Source: Blautia sp. (GTDB taxonomy: Bacteria; Bacillota; Clostridia; Lachnospirales; Lachnospiraceae). Taken from it: a stretch of DNA of 64,000 bases. Positions within the stretch are counted from its first letter, which is position 1. Each line of letters starts with the position of its first letter. The position numbers and the translations under genes were made by a program. Under the pieces are notes generated by a model. The model searched no databases. It saw only the letters and a list, made by a program, of their open reading frames with translations, and was not told the origin of the DNA. The DNA lies in NCBI GenBank assembly GCA_026169535.1, contig JAPFCU010000071.1, positions 80,782 through 144,781 on the forward strand. The letters are read 5' to 3'. Below, piece by piece: positions 39,252 through 49,249 of this stretch.

Positions 39252-39268
39252 TGAAAAGAGGAAGTCCT

Positions 39269-39916
39269 ATGGCAAGAAACAAATATCCGGAAATGACTGT
39301 AGAAAAAATTCTGGATGTGGCACAGCATCTGTTTTTGGAAAAGGGTTATGATAATACCACAATCCAGGATATTGTAGACCATTTAGATGGTCTCTCCAAG
39401 GGAGCGGTCTACCATCATTTTAAATCAAAAGAGGAAATTATGGACGCAGTAAGTGATCGTATGTTTTCCTCAAATAATCCTTTTAAAAAAGTCCGAAATC
39501 GTACAGATCTTAACGGTCTTCAAAAACTTCGTGAGGCAATCCGGCTGAATCAGTCTGATGAGGATCAGACCAGCATGACAATACAGTCTATTCCTCTTAA
39601 AAGAAATCCAAGACTTCTGGTTGAGATGATTGAATCCAACCGGCGTATTTTAACTCCGTATTATCAGGAACTTCTGGAAGAAGGAAATAAAGACGGTTCG
39701 ATCCATACAGAATATGCAAAAGAAATCGCTGAACTCATACCCCTGCTCACCAGTCTATGGCTTCTTCCTTCAGTATTTCCCTCTGATAAAGAAGGTATGA
39801 AAAATAAGTTTCGATTTCTGGGAGATATGTTGGAAAAGATGGGGGTATCTCTTATGGATGCTTCGATTTGTGCACTGATAGATGAATTCTTTGAAAAAAT
39901 TCCAGAAGAAAAATAA
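39269..39916 (+). CDS. TetR-family transcriptional regulator
   Basis: MARNKYPEMTVEKILDVAQHLFLEKGYDNTTIQDIVDHLDGLSKGAVYHHFKSKEEI; AGAGGAAG SD; ORF track starts at 39200. Confidence 0.93.
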   Translation: MARNKYPEMTVEKILDVAQHLFLEKGYDNTTIQDIVDHLDGLSKGAVYHHFKSKEEIMDAVSDRMFSSNNPFKKVRNRTDLNGLQKLREAIRLNQSDEDQTSMTIQSIPLKRNPRLLVEMIESNRRILTPYYQELLEEGNKDGSIHTEYAKEIAELIPLLTSLWLLPSVFPSDKEGMKNKFRFLGDMLEKMGVSLMDASICALIDEFFEKIPEEK

Positions 39917-39940
39917 AGTTGCCATAAGGCAATTTTATTT
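39917..39940 (+). terminator. intrinsic terminator after tetR
   Basis: AAGTTGCC-ATAA-GGCAATTT followed by T-rich tract. Confidence 0.6.
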
Positions 39941-39951
39941 TTAAGATATAC

Positions 39952-39974
39952 ATACCATCGTCCGGTATTATAAT
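39952..39974 (+). promoter_or_regulatory. MFS promoter -10 (TATAAT 39969-39974) with ATACC-ATCGTCC-GGTAT palindrome in the spacer
   Basis: 5-7-5 inverted repeat immediately upstream of TATAAT. Confidence 0.6.
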
Positions 39975-40005
39975 TAAAAACAATAGAAATATGGAGGTAT
40001 CAATC

Positions 40006-41238
40006 ATGACAGAAAAAAAGAATCCGAAACTTTTTACCCGCAATTTTACATTTTTGATCTTGGGGCAGATCAGCTCTCTGATTGGAAATTTCTCTCTGAA
40101 ATTTGCTCTTTCCATGTATATCCTGGAACAGACAGGCTCCGCTTCTGTTTTTGCAGGGCTGTTAGCTGTGGCTATGCTCCCTACTATTTTACTGTCCCCC
40201 TTTGGAGGAATTCTGGCAGATCGGGCAAACCGCCGTAATATTATGGCAGCACTGGACTTTCTTTCCGGGCTTTCCGTACTCATTGCCAGTTTTGCGGTAC
40301 CTTCAGAGCATGATATTTTTGCTATCGGCGCACTTCTTCTTATTCTGTCAGTCCTGGGGGCTTTTGAATCTCCTACTGTACAGGCGTGTATTCCGCAAAT
40401 GCTGTCAGGCGACAATATAATAAAAGGAAATGCCATTGTTAGTCAGGTGGCTTCCATTGCTTCTCTGCTCACTCCATTTTTGGGAAGCATTTTCTATACT
40501 GTACTGGGAATTCGGTCAGTATTCTATACTACGTCTATCTGCTTCTTTGTAACTGCCTTCCTGGAATGTTTTATTTTTCTCGATCATAAAAAATCACAGT
40601 CAAAAACAAAGCTTTCTTCTGTCATCAAAGAAGACTTTTCTGACAGTATGCGCTTTCTATGCCGCCAACAGCCTGGTATATTAAAACTTCTTCTGCTTGC
40701 TGCCTTCGTGAGTCTGTTTGTAACCGGTACTGCTGTAATAGGCTTTCCGTACCTGGTTCGAACAGTATTGGGGCTTTCCTCCAATCATTACGGCATTGCA
40801 GAAAGCGCTATGGGAATTGCTTCTGTCTCAGGAAGTCTTCTGGTAGTTCTGCTTGCAAAAAAAATATATAGCCGTCATCTTTGTATGGTTCTGGTGTCCT
40901 TCGGAATTTGCCTTATTCCATGCGGAATTGCATTTATTCTGCCATTGAAAACGCTTCCCCGTTATCTTATCTTACTGATTATGTTTTGTGCCTGCCAGCT
41001 TGGATGCAGTCTGTTTTCCACTTACGCTGTTTCTCTCATACAGTCAAAAACGCCAGAACATCTGATGGGCAAAGTGATGTCATATGTGTTTACTCTTTCT
41101 ATGTGTGCACAGCCGGCAGGACAGATCATTTACGGAGCATTATTTGATCACTTCTCAGATAACGTTTATTTTGTTCTGATTCCAAGCGGTCTGCTCATAT
41201 GTCTCATTGGATTATTGTCCCGGCACTTTTTGGATTAG
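40006..41238 (+). CDS. MFS transporter (enterobactin-exporter/MefA-like fold)
   Basis: 12-TM pattern; SPFGGILADRANRRNIM motif; GGAGG SD before ATG 40006. Confidence 0.9.
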   Translation: MTEKKNPKLFTRNFTFLILGQISSLIGNFSLKFALSMYILEQTGSASVFAGLLAVAMLPTILLSPFGGILADRANRRNIMAALDFLSGLSVLIASFAVPSEHDIFAIGALLLILSVLGAFESPTVQACIPQMLSGDNIIKGNAIVSQVASIASLLTPFLGSIFYTVLGIRSVFYTTSICFFVTAFLECFIFLDHKKSQSKTKLSSVIKEDFSDSMRFLCRQQPGILKLLLLAAFVSLFVTGTAVIGFPYLVRTVLGLSSNHYGIAESAMGIASVSGSLLVVLLAKKIYSRHLCMVLVSFGICLIPCGIAFILPLKTLPRYLILLIMFCACQLGCSLFSTYAVSLIQSKTPEHLMGKVMSYVFTLSMCAQPAGQIIYGALFDHFSDNVYFVLIPSGLLICLIGLLSRHFLD

Positions 41239-41269
41239 CAGATTTCAGTACACCTATGTCTTCCCGTCA

Positions 41270-43506
41270 CTATAATCGATTGGAACTGCCGCGGATCGAA
41301 CGTTGGAACAACAGCCATGTACTGAGAAAATAACAGCCCAGCAGCAAAGCAAAAATTCCCACAGTTATGCCTGTTTGCCGCATTAAGGCTCTGCAGCCAA
41401 TATAAGCTGAGATTTCTGCAGAAACACTTTGAAGAAAATAACTGATCACAACAATTGCCACAGCAATTGCCGTTGCAATTGGCAGGCCAAACCAGACACC
41501 AAGCTGTTTTAGAACCAAAATATTCAGTTCCTTCTCTTCTACTCCCATTTTTCGCAGAACTGAAAATCGGTAATGATATTTTTCTGCATCTAAGAGCTGT
41601 TGGAGAGCCAGCACGGTAAGACACATAACCATCAGCACAACTGCACTGTAGATCAGGGACGCTTTTAGGATAAAATTAAGGGCAATTGTACGGTTCACTT
41701 CAGTGGTATGAATAGTTGTACTGTAGCCTGGCAGATTGTCTTTGCCAGGATCCTCTGGATAAGTACTTGCCAGAAGCTGTTCCAGCGCTTCTGCGGTTTT
41801 GAAGGATAATGGACGTTTGGTCATCACAAACCGGTTTCTCTGAACCGGCAGCAAAGCCTGTGCTGCTTTGTCAGGTATAATATACACCACATCCGTATAA
41901 AGATTATAGATGGATTCCCCTACAGGCTCCTGAAACACTGGGTTTTCACTGAGTTTCAGTGTGCCTGTGTCAGTTTCCAGTAAGCTGTGGACAGCGATGT
42001 AATCCTCAATATCTTTAACATCCGCTGCACGATGCCAGTGTGTGGCAAATTCATCTGACTTCAGGATGACTGGCTCATATCCCAACATTTCCCGAACAGC
42101 ATTATAATCCTTCAGTGCAATCGCTAACGGAGGAAAATCGTACTTTACCCGCTGGTGAAAAGAGTCTCGTTTTGGAAGATACTCTGAAAAAATCAGATCA
42201 TCCTCTATCGCAATTTGATTTTTTTCTATAAAATCAGTAATTTCGTCATAGTCTGTATCCGGAAGATTTTCCACTTCATAAACATTATTGTAGCGGCTTG
42301 AAATTTGAATATCATAGACAGCCCGACTGTCCAGATAACCCAGGCTCCATCCTGTCAGAACCGGCGCAATGACAAACAAGCAGATAGAAAAGGTCAATGT
42401 AACGCAAATTATAGTCATCGTTTTCGTATTGGTAACAAGCTTAGACGAAAGCTGTCCAAACAGAAATAAATTTGTATTGTGATATTTGCGGGACACTTTA
42501 GATTCTTTCCAGTACAGGAGCGCTTCATTAGATAAATAAATGATCGTGGAAATGATAAACAAAATATCTGCAATCCCAAACATTAAATATTGATTCAGGG
42601 TTGGAGCATCATATCCAAGAAAATAGGTGTTTTCCAATTTTGCAATGGAAAAAGTCGGTATGGCAGTCATGACTGCGCCAGCCAGAAGTCCACAGAGATA
42701 CCTGGAAAATCCTGTTTTTCTGCGTAAAAAAGCACCTGTTATTCCCCAAAGCAGAGTCAGCGAAGGAAAAACGATATTCCCCCAATACATGAGCTTAACA
42801 GGAAGCGGATGTCTGGAATCGAAATAGAAATAATATTTTACAGCCCCCACTTCCAGCATCCATAACAGCAGGATGCCATAGAAAATACAGATCATCGGCA
42901 TCCATCTGCTTTTATGAAGAGGTTTTTCATTCTGCCGGTTTGCCGTCATAAGCTCAATAATCCTGCTTTTATTGAGAATTCTGACATTCCCTATTCCAAC
43001 CAGAATCTGGCAAACAACAAAGAAGCCCACAGTCATCAGCACGGTATCTGGAAAAAAAGCCCAGGAAAAAGCGTATGGTTTCCCAAAAGATGCAAGCAGC
43101 ATGGCAGTAATAAACTGAGAGACAATCATCCCCAGAAGGATTCCCACCGACACAGAGAGTATGAGCAGAAAAAAAGTCTCGCTAAAAAAGAGCAGCCCTA
43201 TGGTTTTTTGTTCCATTCCCAAAGTTGCTTCAACGGCAAACTCCTTTTGTTTTTTCTCAGCATGAAACGATTGACATAGTGAATCAAAAACAACAAAAGC
43301 AGACTGACTCCGCAAATTGCCAGTTTCATGCCTCCGGCCAGCAGGGAAATGTTATATTCCGCACCAATGGTCGGATGATAGTACCTGCTGCTGACAGACA
43401 GAAACGCATAGAACAAGGTAACACAGACTGTCATGGTCACAATATAGATTGAATAGTCCTTCACAGACCGCTTTGCATTTTTGAAAACAAGCTTAGCGTA
43501 CATCAC
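41270..43506 (-). pseudogene. BceB/FtsX-like ABC permease split into two overlapping frames (43198..43506 and 41270..43315); about 745 aa if rejoined
   Basis: ...LIHYVNRFMLRKN | QKEFAVEATLGMEQKTIGLLFFSETF...: homologous continuity across frames at minus-strand A_AAA_AAC (43255-43249). Confidence 0.85.
43249..43255 (-). other. slippery heptamer A_AAA_AAC in register with the upstream permease frame
   Basis: 0-frame AGA AAA AAC AAA AGG; -1 frame continues CAA AAG GAG TTT. Confidence 0.8.
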
Positions 43507-44269
43507 TCAAACCTCCTCCCATCATGGTAAGGACATCCAGGATTTTTTCGAAGAAAATCTTTCGGGAGTCGCTTCCTTTGCGGATTTCCGTGAAGATTGC
43601 GCCATCCCGCAAAAAAAGGATGCGGCTTGCGTAGCTTGCCGAAAAAGCGTCATGTGTCACCATCAGGATCGTGGCTCCAAGCTCTTCGTTGATACTTTGG
43701 ATGGTGGATAACAGCATTTGAGACGAGTGACTGTCTAAGGCACCGGTGGGTTCATCTGCCAGGATCAGCTTAGGCTGATTGATAATAGCTCTGGCACAGG
43801 CACACCTTTGCTTCTGACCACCAGATACCTGATAGGGATATTTGTCCAGAATATCCATGATATTCAGCTTTCCGGCCATTTCCCGTACCCGCCCGTCAAT
43901 CTTGCCTGCCGGAACCTTGTTGATGGTCAGCGCCAGAGCTATATTTTCCGAAATAGTCAAAGTATCCAGCAGATTAAAATCCTGAAATATAAACCCCAGA
44001 TTTTCCCGACGAAACCGCGCGATCTGCTTTTCCTTTATTTCTGTAATATCTGTACCATCCAGATAGATATGTCCCGCACTGACCATATCAATGGTGGAAA
44101 TACAGTTGAGAAGGGTGGTCTTGCCTGAGCCGGAGGCTCCCATGATTCCTACAAGTTCCCCCTCCTGAACAGAAAAGCTGATGTCCTGGATTGCTTTTGT
44201 AACATTCCCGCCATTTCCGTAATATTTTTGGATATGATTCAGTTTCAAAATTTCTTTCATCTTTATCAC
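43493..44269 (-). CDS. BceA-like ABC transporter ATP-binding protein
   Basis: [47 protein letters not shown]. Confidence 0.93.
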   Translation of the reverse strand: MIKMKEILKLNHIQKYYGNGGNVTKAIQDISFSVQEGELVGIMGASGSGKTTLLNCISTIDMVSAGHIYLDGTDITEIKEKQIARFRRENLGFIFQDFNLLDTLTISENIALALTINKVPAGKIDGRVREMAGKLNIMDILDKYPYQVSGGQKQRCACARAIINQPKLILADEPTGALDSHSSQMLLSTIQSINEELGATILMVTHDAFSASYASRILFLRDGAIFTEIRKGSDSRKIFFEKILDVLTMMGGGLSDVR

Positions 44270-44316
44270 CTCTGATCTCTATTGTAGAATAAAAACGTCT
44301 TTGTTTGTATCAGGTT

Positions 44317-44347
44317 TTCTTACAGAGTTCTAACAAAAATGTAAGAA
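44317..44347 (-). promoter_or_regulatory. candidate BceR-type operator upstream of the ABC genes
   Basis: TTCTTACA-N15-TGTAAGAA, containing TAACA-AAAA-TGTAA (44331-44344). Confidence 0.65.
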
Positions 44348-44376
44348 GTGCAGAACAATTTTCAGTTCTGCACTTC
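44345..44376 (-). terminator. terminator hairpin overlapping the sensor-kinase stop codon
   Basis: GAAGTGCAGAAC-N8-GTTCTGCACTTC perfect 12-bp stem, then TTACATTTTTG on the minus strand. Confidence 0.75.
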
Positions 44377-45375
44377 CTGGATCAGACAGTTGATGTGAAA
44401 AGAAAGGAAAACGGCTGTGCCCTGTTCCGACGACTTTACCGTAATACCAATACCCAGTTTTTCACAGAGACGTTTGCACAGGTACAGGCCGATTCCCGTG
44501 GACTGATGGATCAGTCGGCCATTCTGACCGGTAAATCCTTTTTCGAAGACACGAGAAAGATCGGATGCAGCAATCCCGATTCCGTTATCTTCCACTACAA
44601 GAATAATTTGATTCTGCTGCCTGCAGGCATAAATATGAAAGATTGGATTCTCTTTCCGATATTTAACCGCATTGGAAATCAATTGATTCAGAATGAACCG
44701 TACCCATTTTTCATCAGAATAAACCATATCCTGTATTTCCGCCACTTCCAGATGAACGCCACTTTGAAGCAGCATATATTTATTATCTGCAATCGCCTGA
44801 TGCACCACCTGGGACAGAGCTATTTCCCGGACAGAATAATCTTTCTCTGTATGTTCACTGCGTGCGTAATAAAGCGCCTGTTCGGTAAAGCGATTGGTCT
44901 TTTCCAGTTCCAGCAGAAGTTCTTTTGTCCAGGCCGTCCGGTGGTTTTCACACAGAAGTTTCATGGCAGTAATGGGCGTTTTGATTTCATGAATCCATTG
45001 CTCAATGTATTCTTTATACTCCAGGCGTTCCCGCTCGACCTCTCCAATCTGCTCCAACATGGATTTTCCGGCCATTTTCAAAAGTTGATAGTAAACCTGG
45101 TCCTCAGCCTGTTCCGGCAGTTCCATAACTTCGGAAATAAGATATCTCTCTGAAAGCTGTTCCGCCATAGCCAGAAGTTTTTTCATTTGCCGTTTTCGTT
45201 TCCAGTAAGTAAAAGTAAGTCCAGACAACAAAATCAATGTCCAGACAGTCAGAATCAATACTACGGCAGAAACAGAATTGCCGCAGGCCATCAGAAATAC
45301 AGTAAGTGCAGCCATACAGACCAGATTTGTCAAAAGAAATGGCAGCCTGTTTTTCCAATATTGTATGCTGTTCAT
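44362..45375 (-). CDS. BceS-like intramembrane-sensing histidine kinase
   Basis: 337 aa; two TM segments with short loop; WIHEIKTPITAMKLL H-box; VVEDNGIGIAASDLSRVFEKGFTGQNGR. Confidence 0.92.
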   Translation of the reverse strand: MNSIQYWKNRLPFLLTNLVCMAALTVFLMACGNSVSAVVLILTVWTLILLSGLTFTYWKRKRQMKKLLAMAEQLSERYLISEVMELPEQAEDQVYYQLLKMAGKSMLEQIGEVERERLEYKEYIEQWIHEIKTPITAMKLLCENHRTAWTKELLLELEKTNRFTEQALYYARSEHTEKDYSVREIALSQVVHQAIADNKYMLLQSGVHLEVAEIQDMVYSDEKWVRFILNQLISNAVKYRKENPIFHIYACRQQNQIILVVEDNGIGIAASDLSRVFEKGFTGQNGRLIHQSTGIGLYLCKRLCEKLGIGITVKSSEQGTAVFLSFHINCLIQEVQN

Positions 45376-46040
45376 ATTGTGTACCCCTGCCGATGCTTAG
45401 TCTTTATAAAATCTCTCAAACCGATGCCCGTCAGCTTCTCCCGGATGCGGTTGATATTGACGCTCAAAGCGTTATCATCTACATATAGCTGATTGTCCCA
45501 CAAGTATTCAATCATATCTCCGCGAGAACAGATTTTTCCTCCGTTCCTGAAAAGGTAATAGAGAATTTTTAATTCGTTTTTGGTAAGTTCTACCCTCTGC
45601 CCATTATAATCCAGACTGCTGGATTCCAGATGCAGCACTGCATCTCCATAGACGATCTGTTCTCGTTGCTGTGCCGGATAGGCTTTTTTCAGCAGAGAAG
45701 CAATCTTGGCAAGCAAAATGGCTGTGTTATAGGGCTTTGTGATAAAAGCGTCTCCTCCAAGCATAATACTGTTTAATTCATCCATATCCGTAGTACAGCT
45801 TGTTACAAAAATAATCGGCACTTGAGAAAAAGTGCGGATCTGTGAACAGAGGGAAAATCCGCTGGTTCCAGGCAGCTTGATGTCCAGTAAGATCAAGTGT
45901 GGATGATCTGCTTTGACCCGGTCAATCACACCAGAAAAATCCTCCGGAGCCGCTATTTCATAGCTGTTGCTTTTCAGAAGCGTTTTCAATTCATTCCGTA
46001 TCAACGGATTATCTTCGATTATCATTATTTTTTCTTTCAT
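45372..46040 (-). CDS. OmpR/BceR-like response regulator
   Basis: 222 aa; receiver (LILLDIKLPGTSGF) and winged-helix C-domain; 4-nt overlap with kinase. Confidence 0.93.
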   Translation of the reverse strand: MKEKIMIIEDNPLIRNELKTLLKSNSYEIAAPEDFSGVIDRVKADHPHLILLDIKLPGTSGFSLCSQIRTFSQVPIIFVTSCTTDMDELNSIMLGGDAFITKPYNTAILLAKIASLLKKAYPAQQREQIVYGDAVLHLESSSLDYNGQRVELTKNELKILYYLFRNGGKICSRGDMIEYLWDNQLYVDDNALSVNINRIREKLTGIGLRDFIKTKHRQGYTI

Positions 46041-46126
46041 ATCAGCCTCCGTAATAATATAAAACAGCTGTTCTTGCTTCCACTGACATTCCTATCAGGC
46101 AATTATAAAAGCACCGCTTTCTCTAA

Positions 46127-48466
46127 TCACCATTCATTAACAGCTTCTGTAATTTCCATGCTGCAGATCCGCTTTGCCGGCACATATACTGCTGCTGCAG
46201 CAGAGACAATGCCAAACACCACCGTAATGCCAATCAGGGTTATTGGCAGGGTCCATGGTGTTCCAAAGTATCTCGTAAGCAGTCTGGTATGCAAAAACCA
46301 ACTTAACGGAATTCCTGTACTGCAGCCAACTATAAGTCCTGACGCAGTGTAAGTAAAGGCTTCTGCTGCAATCATTCGCGTAAGCTGTTTTCTGTCCATG
46401 CCAACTGCCCGCATAGCACCATATTGTTTCTTACGGGCAGTGACACTCATAGAAATGCTGTTGATTATATGAAACAATGTGATCATTGCAAGAATCGCCA
46501 GAAAACTATACACAATAAAGACAGAGGCTGCATAAGTTGCGTGATCCTGCTTATTCCTTTCGCGCATATCTTCAAAGATCACATCTCTTCCAGCAAGATT
46601 TTCAATCTTCTTTATCGATTCGTCTGATGCATTTTCCTGCAACTGTACACCGATCAAACTATAATTTTCTTTGCCTGTAAGTCTGGCAAAAGTTTCCTGA
46701 GAACAGATCACACTATACTCACTGGGGTATATCCCATCAGACACAGCACATGCAATTTTAAGCTTCTGTCCTGCTATTTCAATGATATCTCCAACTTTTA
46801 ATGGATTATCTTTATTTAAAACAGTCATAACCTGATCGCTGTTTCCATGGATTTCTGACAGATCGCCCTGTACAAGACATTCCTGTGCACTGTCCAAAAG
46901 ATATTCACTGTAGGATATCAGATTCACATAATCAATTCCCTGACTTGAGGATGCAGCAGAAACTTTTTCCATATATGCACTTCCAAAAACATGCTCTACT
47001 CCTGGAACAGAGAGAATACTGTCCTCTAGCGCCGGACTCAATATCTGTTCATTTGCATATCCGGTAAACGTAATATCCGGCTGCCACGACCTCAATGACG
47101 GGAGAAGTGCCTGTGCAAAATCCAATCCCACCGAAAAGCTAAAAAATAAAATAACACTGAGTGAAAAACTGAAAGTCATCAGTATCCAGTTTTTTTTAGG
47201 AGTAAACGCATGATGAATGCCCAGGACTTTTTCCACTTTCCCTAAATCCAGGTTTACAGTATGGCCTGCAAAAGATGTCGAATCCACATTGCCGGAAACT
47301 GCGGCCACAGGAGAAACTCTGGCTGCACGTCTGGCTGGTGACTGTGCTGCCAGAAGAACCGTAACAACGCCTACTGCTGCCCCGCTGAGCAGCCCAATCG
47401 GACTGACTGCCAAAACTGGCATGGAGCTGAATTCACCACCAATCCCATAACGCAGCATTATACATATTCCCCAACTGATCATTATTCCTGCAAATAAACC
47501 AACAGGAACAGCAGTTTTGCACCAGTTTAAAGCCTCAAAACGCACATAACGGATAATTTGTTTACGACTTGCCCCAATACAGCGCAGCATACCAAAAAAC
47601 TTTATCCTTTGTGCCACATTACTGTTCATACTTCCGGAAATCATCAGTATACCGGCCATCAATACCAGTATAAACAGGATTATCGCCAATCCATAGATAT
47701 TTTTCACAGACTCACTGCTGCTTTGTCCTGTCAGTCCCATAACTGCAGTATTCTCAGAAATACTTTCTCCTGAGAGATGATACTGTTGTTTTAATTCCTT
47801 AATTGCACCAGAAGCCTTTGACGCGTCCTGAAACTGAACATAACAGACTGGATCCGTCTCCGTTTTATTTTCTTCCATAAGAGCGCCAAATTCACTTCGT
47901 GTCATATACACGGCAACAAGATAGGTCTGTCCCCTGTAATCATCTTTATTATCTGAGCCGAATCCTGAAATAATAAATTCAGTATCTCCGGCAGGAGTCT
48001 GCAGCGTTATCCTGTCTCCAAGAGATACATCCAGGGCAGTCTTTGCGTTGGAGCTAAGCATAATTTCCCTGTCATTTTGTGGAAGAACTCCTTCTTCAAG
48101 AGCATTGGAAAGCTGGCTTAAATAGATATTATCAGTCCCGTATAAAGCGGCTTTTTTCTCTCCGATATAGTATGGCTGATCTGCGTCAGAATTAAATTCT
48201 TCCACCCAGCCGACACCTGCAGTATCAGAACGCTGGCTGATCTCCTGTCCCATACTCTGGGAGATATTTTCCAGTCTGATGTGCCAGTTCCCATGTTTTT
48301 CCTGAAGTTCACTGCTCTTTGTCCGGATAAACATATCAGCCGTACTGAAAACCGTTGTCACAAGCAGTACAGAAATAATAATACACAGAATTGTCATTCG
48401 GTTCTGTCTTTTTCTTACTTTTGCTGAAATTGGAATAAGGCTTAAGTAACTTCTCACTCCCGACAC
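46127..48466 (-). CDS. FtsX/MacB-like ABC permease
   Basis: 779 aa; MTILCIIISVLLVTTVFSTADMF, RIKFFGMLRCIGASRKQI, KKQYGAMRAVGMDRKQL. Confidence 0.92.
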   Translation of the reverse strand: MSGVRSYLSLIPISAKVRKRQNRMTILCIIISVLLVTTVFSTADMFIRTKSSELQEKHGNWHIRLENISQSMGQEISQRSDTAGVGWVEEFNSDADQPYYIGEKKAALYGTDNIYLSQLSNALEEGVLPQNDREIMLSSNAKTALDVSLGDRITLQTPAGDTEFIISGFGSDNKDDYRGQTYLVAVYMTRSEFGALMEENKTETDPVCYVQFQDASKASGAIKELKQQYHLSGESISENTAVMGLTGQSSSESVKNIYGLAIILFILVLMAGILMISGSMNSNVAQRIKFFGMLRCIGASRKQIIRYVRFEALNWCKTAVPVGLFAGIMISWGICIMLRYGIGGEFSSMPVLAVSPIGLLSGAAVGVVTVLLAAQSPARRAARVSPVAAVSGNVDSTSFAGHTVNLDLGKVEKVLGIHHAFTPKKNWILMTFSFSLSVILFFSFSVGLDFAQALLPSLRSWQPDITFTGYANEQILSPALEDSILSVPGVEHVFGSAYMEKVSAASSSQGIDYVNLISYSEYLLDSAQECLVQGDLSEIHGNSDQVMTVLNKDNPLKVGDIIEIAGQKLKIACAVSDGIYPSEYSVICSQETFARLTGKENYSLIGVQLQENASDESIKKIENLAGRDVIFEDMRERNKQDHATYAASVFIVYSFLAILAMITLFHIINSISMSVTARKKQYGAMRAVGMDRKQLTRMIAAEAFTYTASGLIVGCSTGIPLSWFLHTRLLTRYFGTPWTLPITLIGITVVFGIVSAAAAVYVPAKRICSMEITEAVNEW

Positions 48467-49137
48467 CTCCCGAAATCTGTCAGTACACCATCTGATACCT
48501 GAAGTACCCTGTCAGATGTTTGTGCGATACTGCGGTTATGCGTGATCATGAGAATCGTCTGCTGGTATTTTTTTGATGCCTTTTTCAATAAAGCGATCAC
48601 TTCGCGGCTGTTTTGTGTATCCAGATTTCCGGTAGGCTCATCAGCCAGAATCAGAGCAGGGCGGGTGATCAGCGCGCGGCCAATAGCCACTCTCTGCTGC
48701 TGGCCTCCTGAAAGCTGACTAGGAAGATGCTTCCGTCTTTCTTTCAGATTCAGCACCGTAAGCAATTCCTCCAGATATTCTTTGTCCGGCTTTTGGTAAT
48801 CCAACAACAGCGGAAAAATAATATTCTGCTCTACGGTAAGTTCCGGAATAAGGTTAAATGCCTGGAAAATAAATCCAATGTTTCTCCGGCGGAATACGGT
48901 AAGTTTCTGTTCATTCATGGAAAAAATATCTTTGCCGTCAATAAATACCTTACCTGATGTAGGCAGATCAAGCGCGCCTATCATATTCAGCAGTGTACTT
49001 TTTCCCGAACCGCTTTCCCCGATAATCGCTGCATACTCCCCTTTTGGGACAGAAAAATTAATGTTTTTCAATGCCTTTACAGCAGTTTCACCACTGCCGT
49101 AGATCTTACAAATGTTTTTAACTTCTAATAAATTCAT
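48454..49137 (-). CDS. LolD/MacB-like ABC ATP-binding protein
   Basis: [45 protein letters not shown]. Confidence 0.94.
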   Translation of the reverse strand: MNLLEVKNICKIYGSGETAVKALKNINFSVPKGEYAAIIGESGSGKSTLLNMIGALDLPTSGKVFIDGKDIFSMNEQKLTVFRRRNIGFIFQAFNLIPELTVEQNIIFPLLLDYQKPDKEYLEELLTVLNLKERRKHLPSQLSGGQQQRVAIGRALITRPALILADEPTGNLDTQNSREVIALLKKASKKYQQTILMITHNRSIAQTSDRVLQVSDGVLTDFGRCRE

Positions 49138-49205
49138 AGTGCTGCACCTCTTTCTTAATTACTTTTTCATACAGACAGATTTATCTGTCTTTGTCTGCAA
49201 TTGAA

Positions 49206-49249
49206 AGGATAGCACCCAAACATTACAGCAAGCCTACACACAGCCTACA
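49206..49249 (-). promoter_or_regulatory. candidate OmpR/VanR-type operator: three TGTA half-sites with 11-bp spacing upstream of a -10 TATCCT
   Basis: minus strand TGTAGGCTGTG TGTAGGCTTGC TGTAATG (49249-49222), TATCCT at 49206-49211. Confidence 0.6.

Noticed and set aside
39037-39282. 81-aa minus-strand ORF
   Set aside because: Lies over the tetR promoter and start on the opposite strand; AT-rich artefact.
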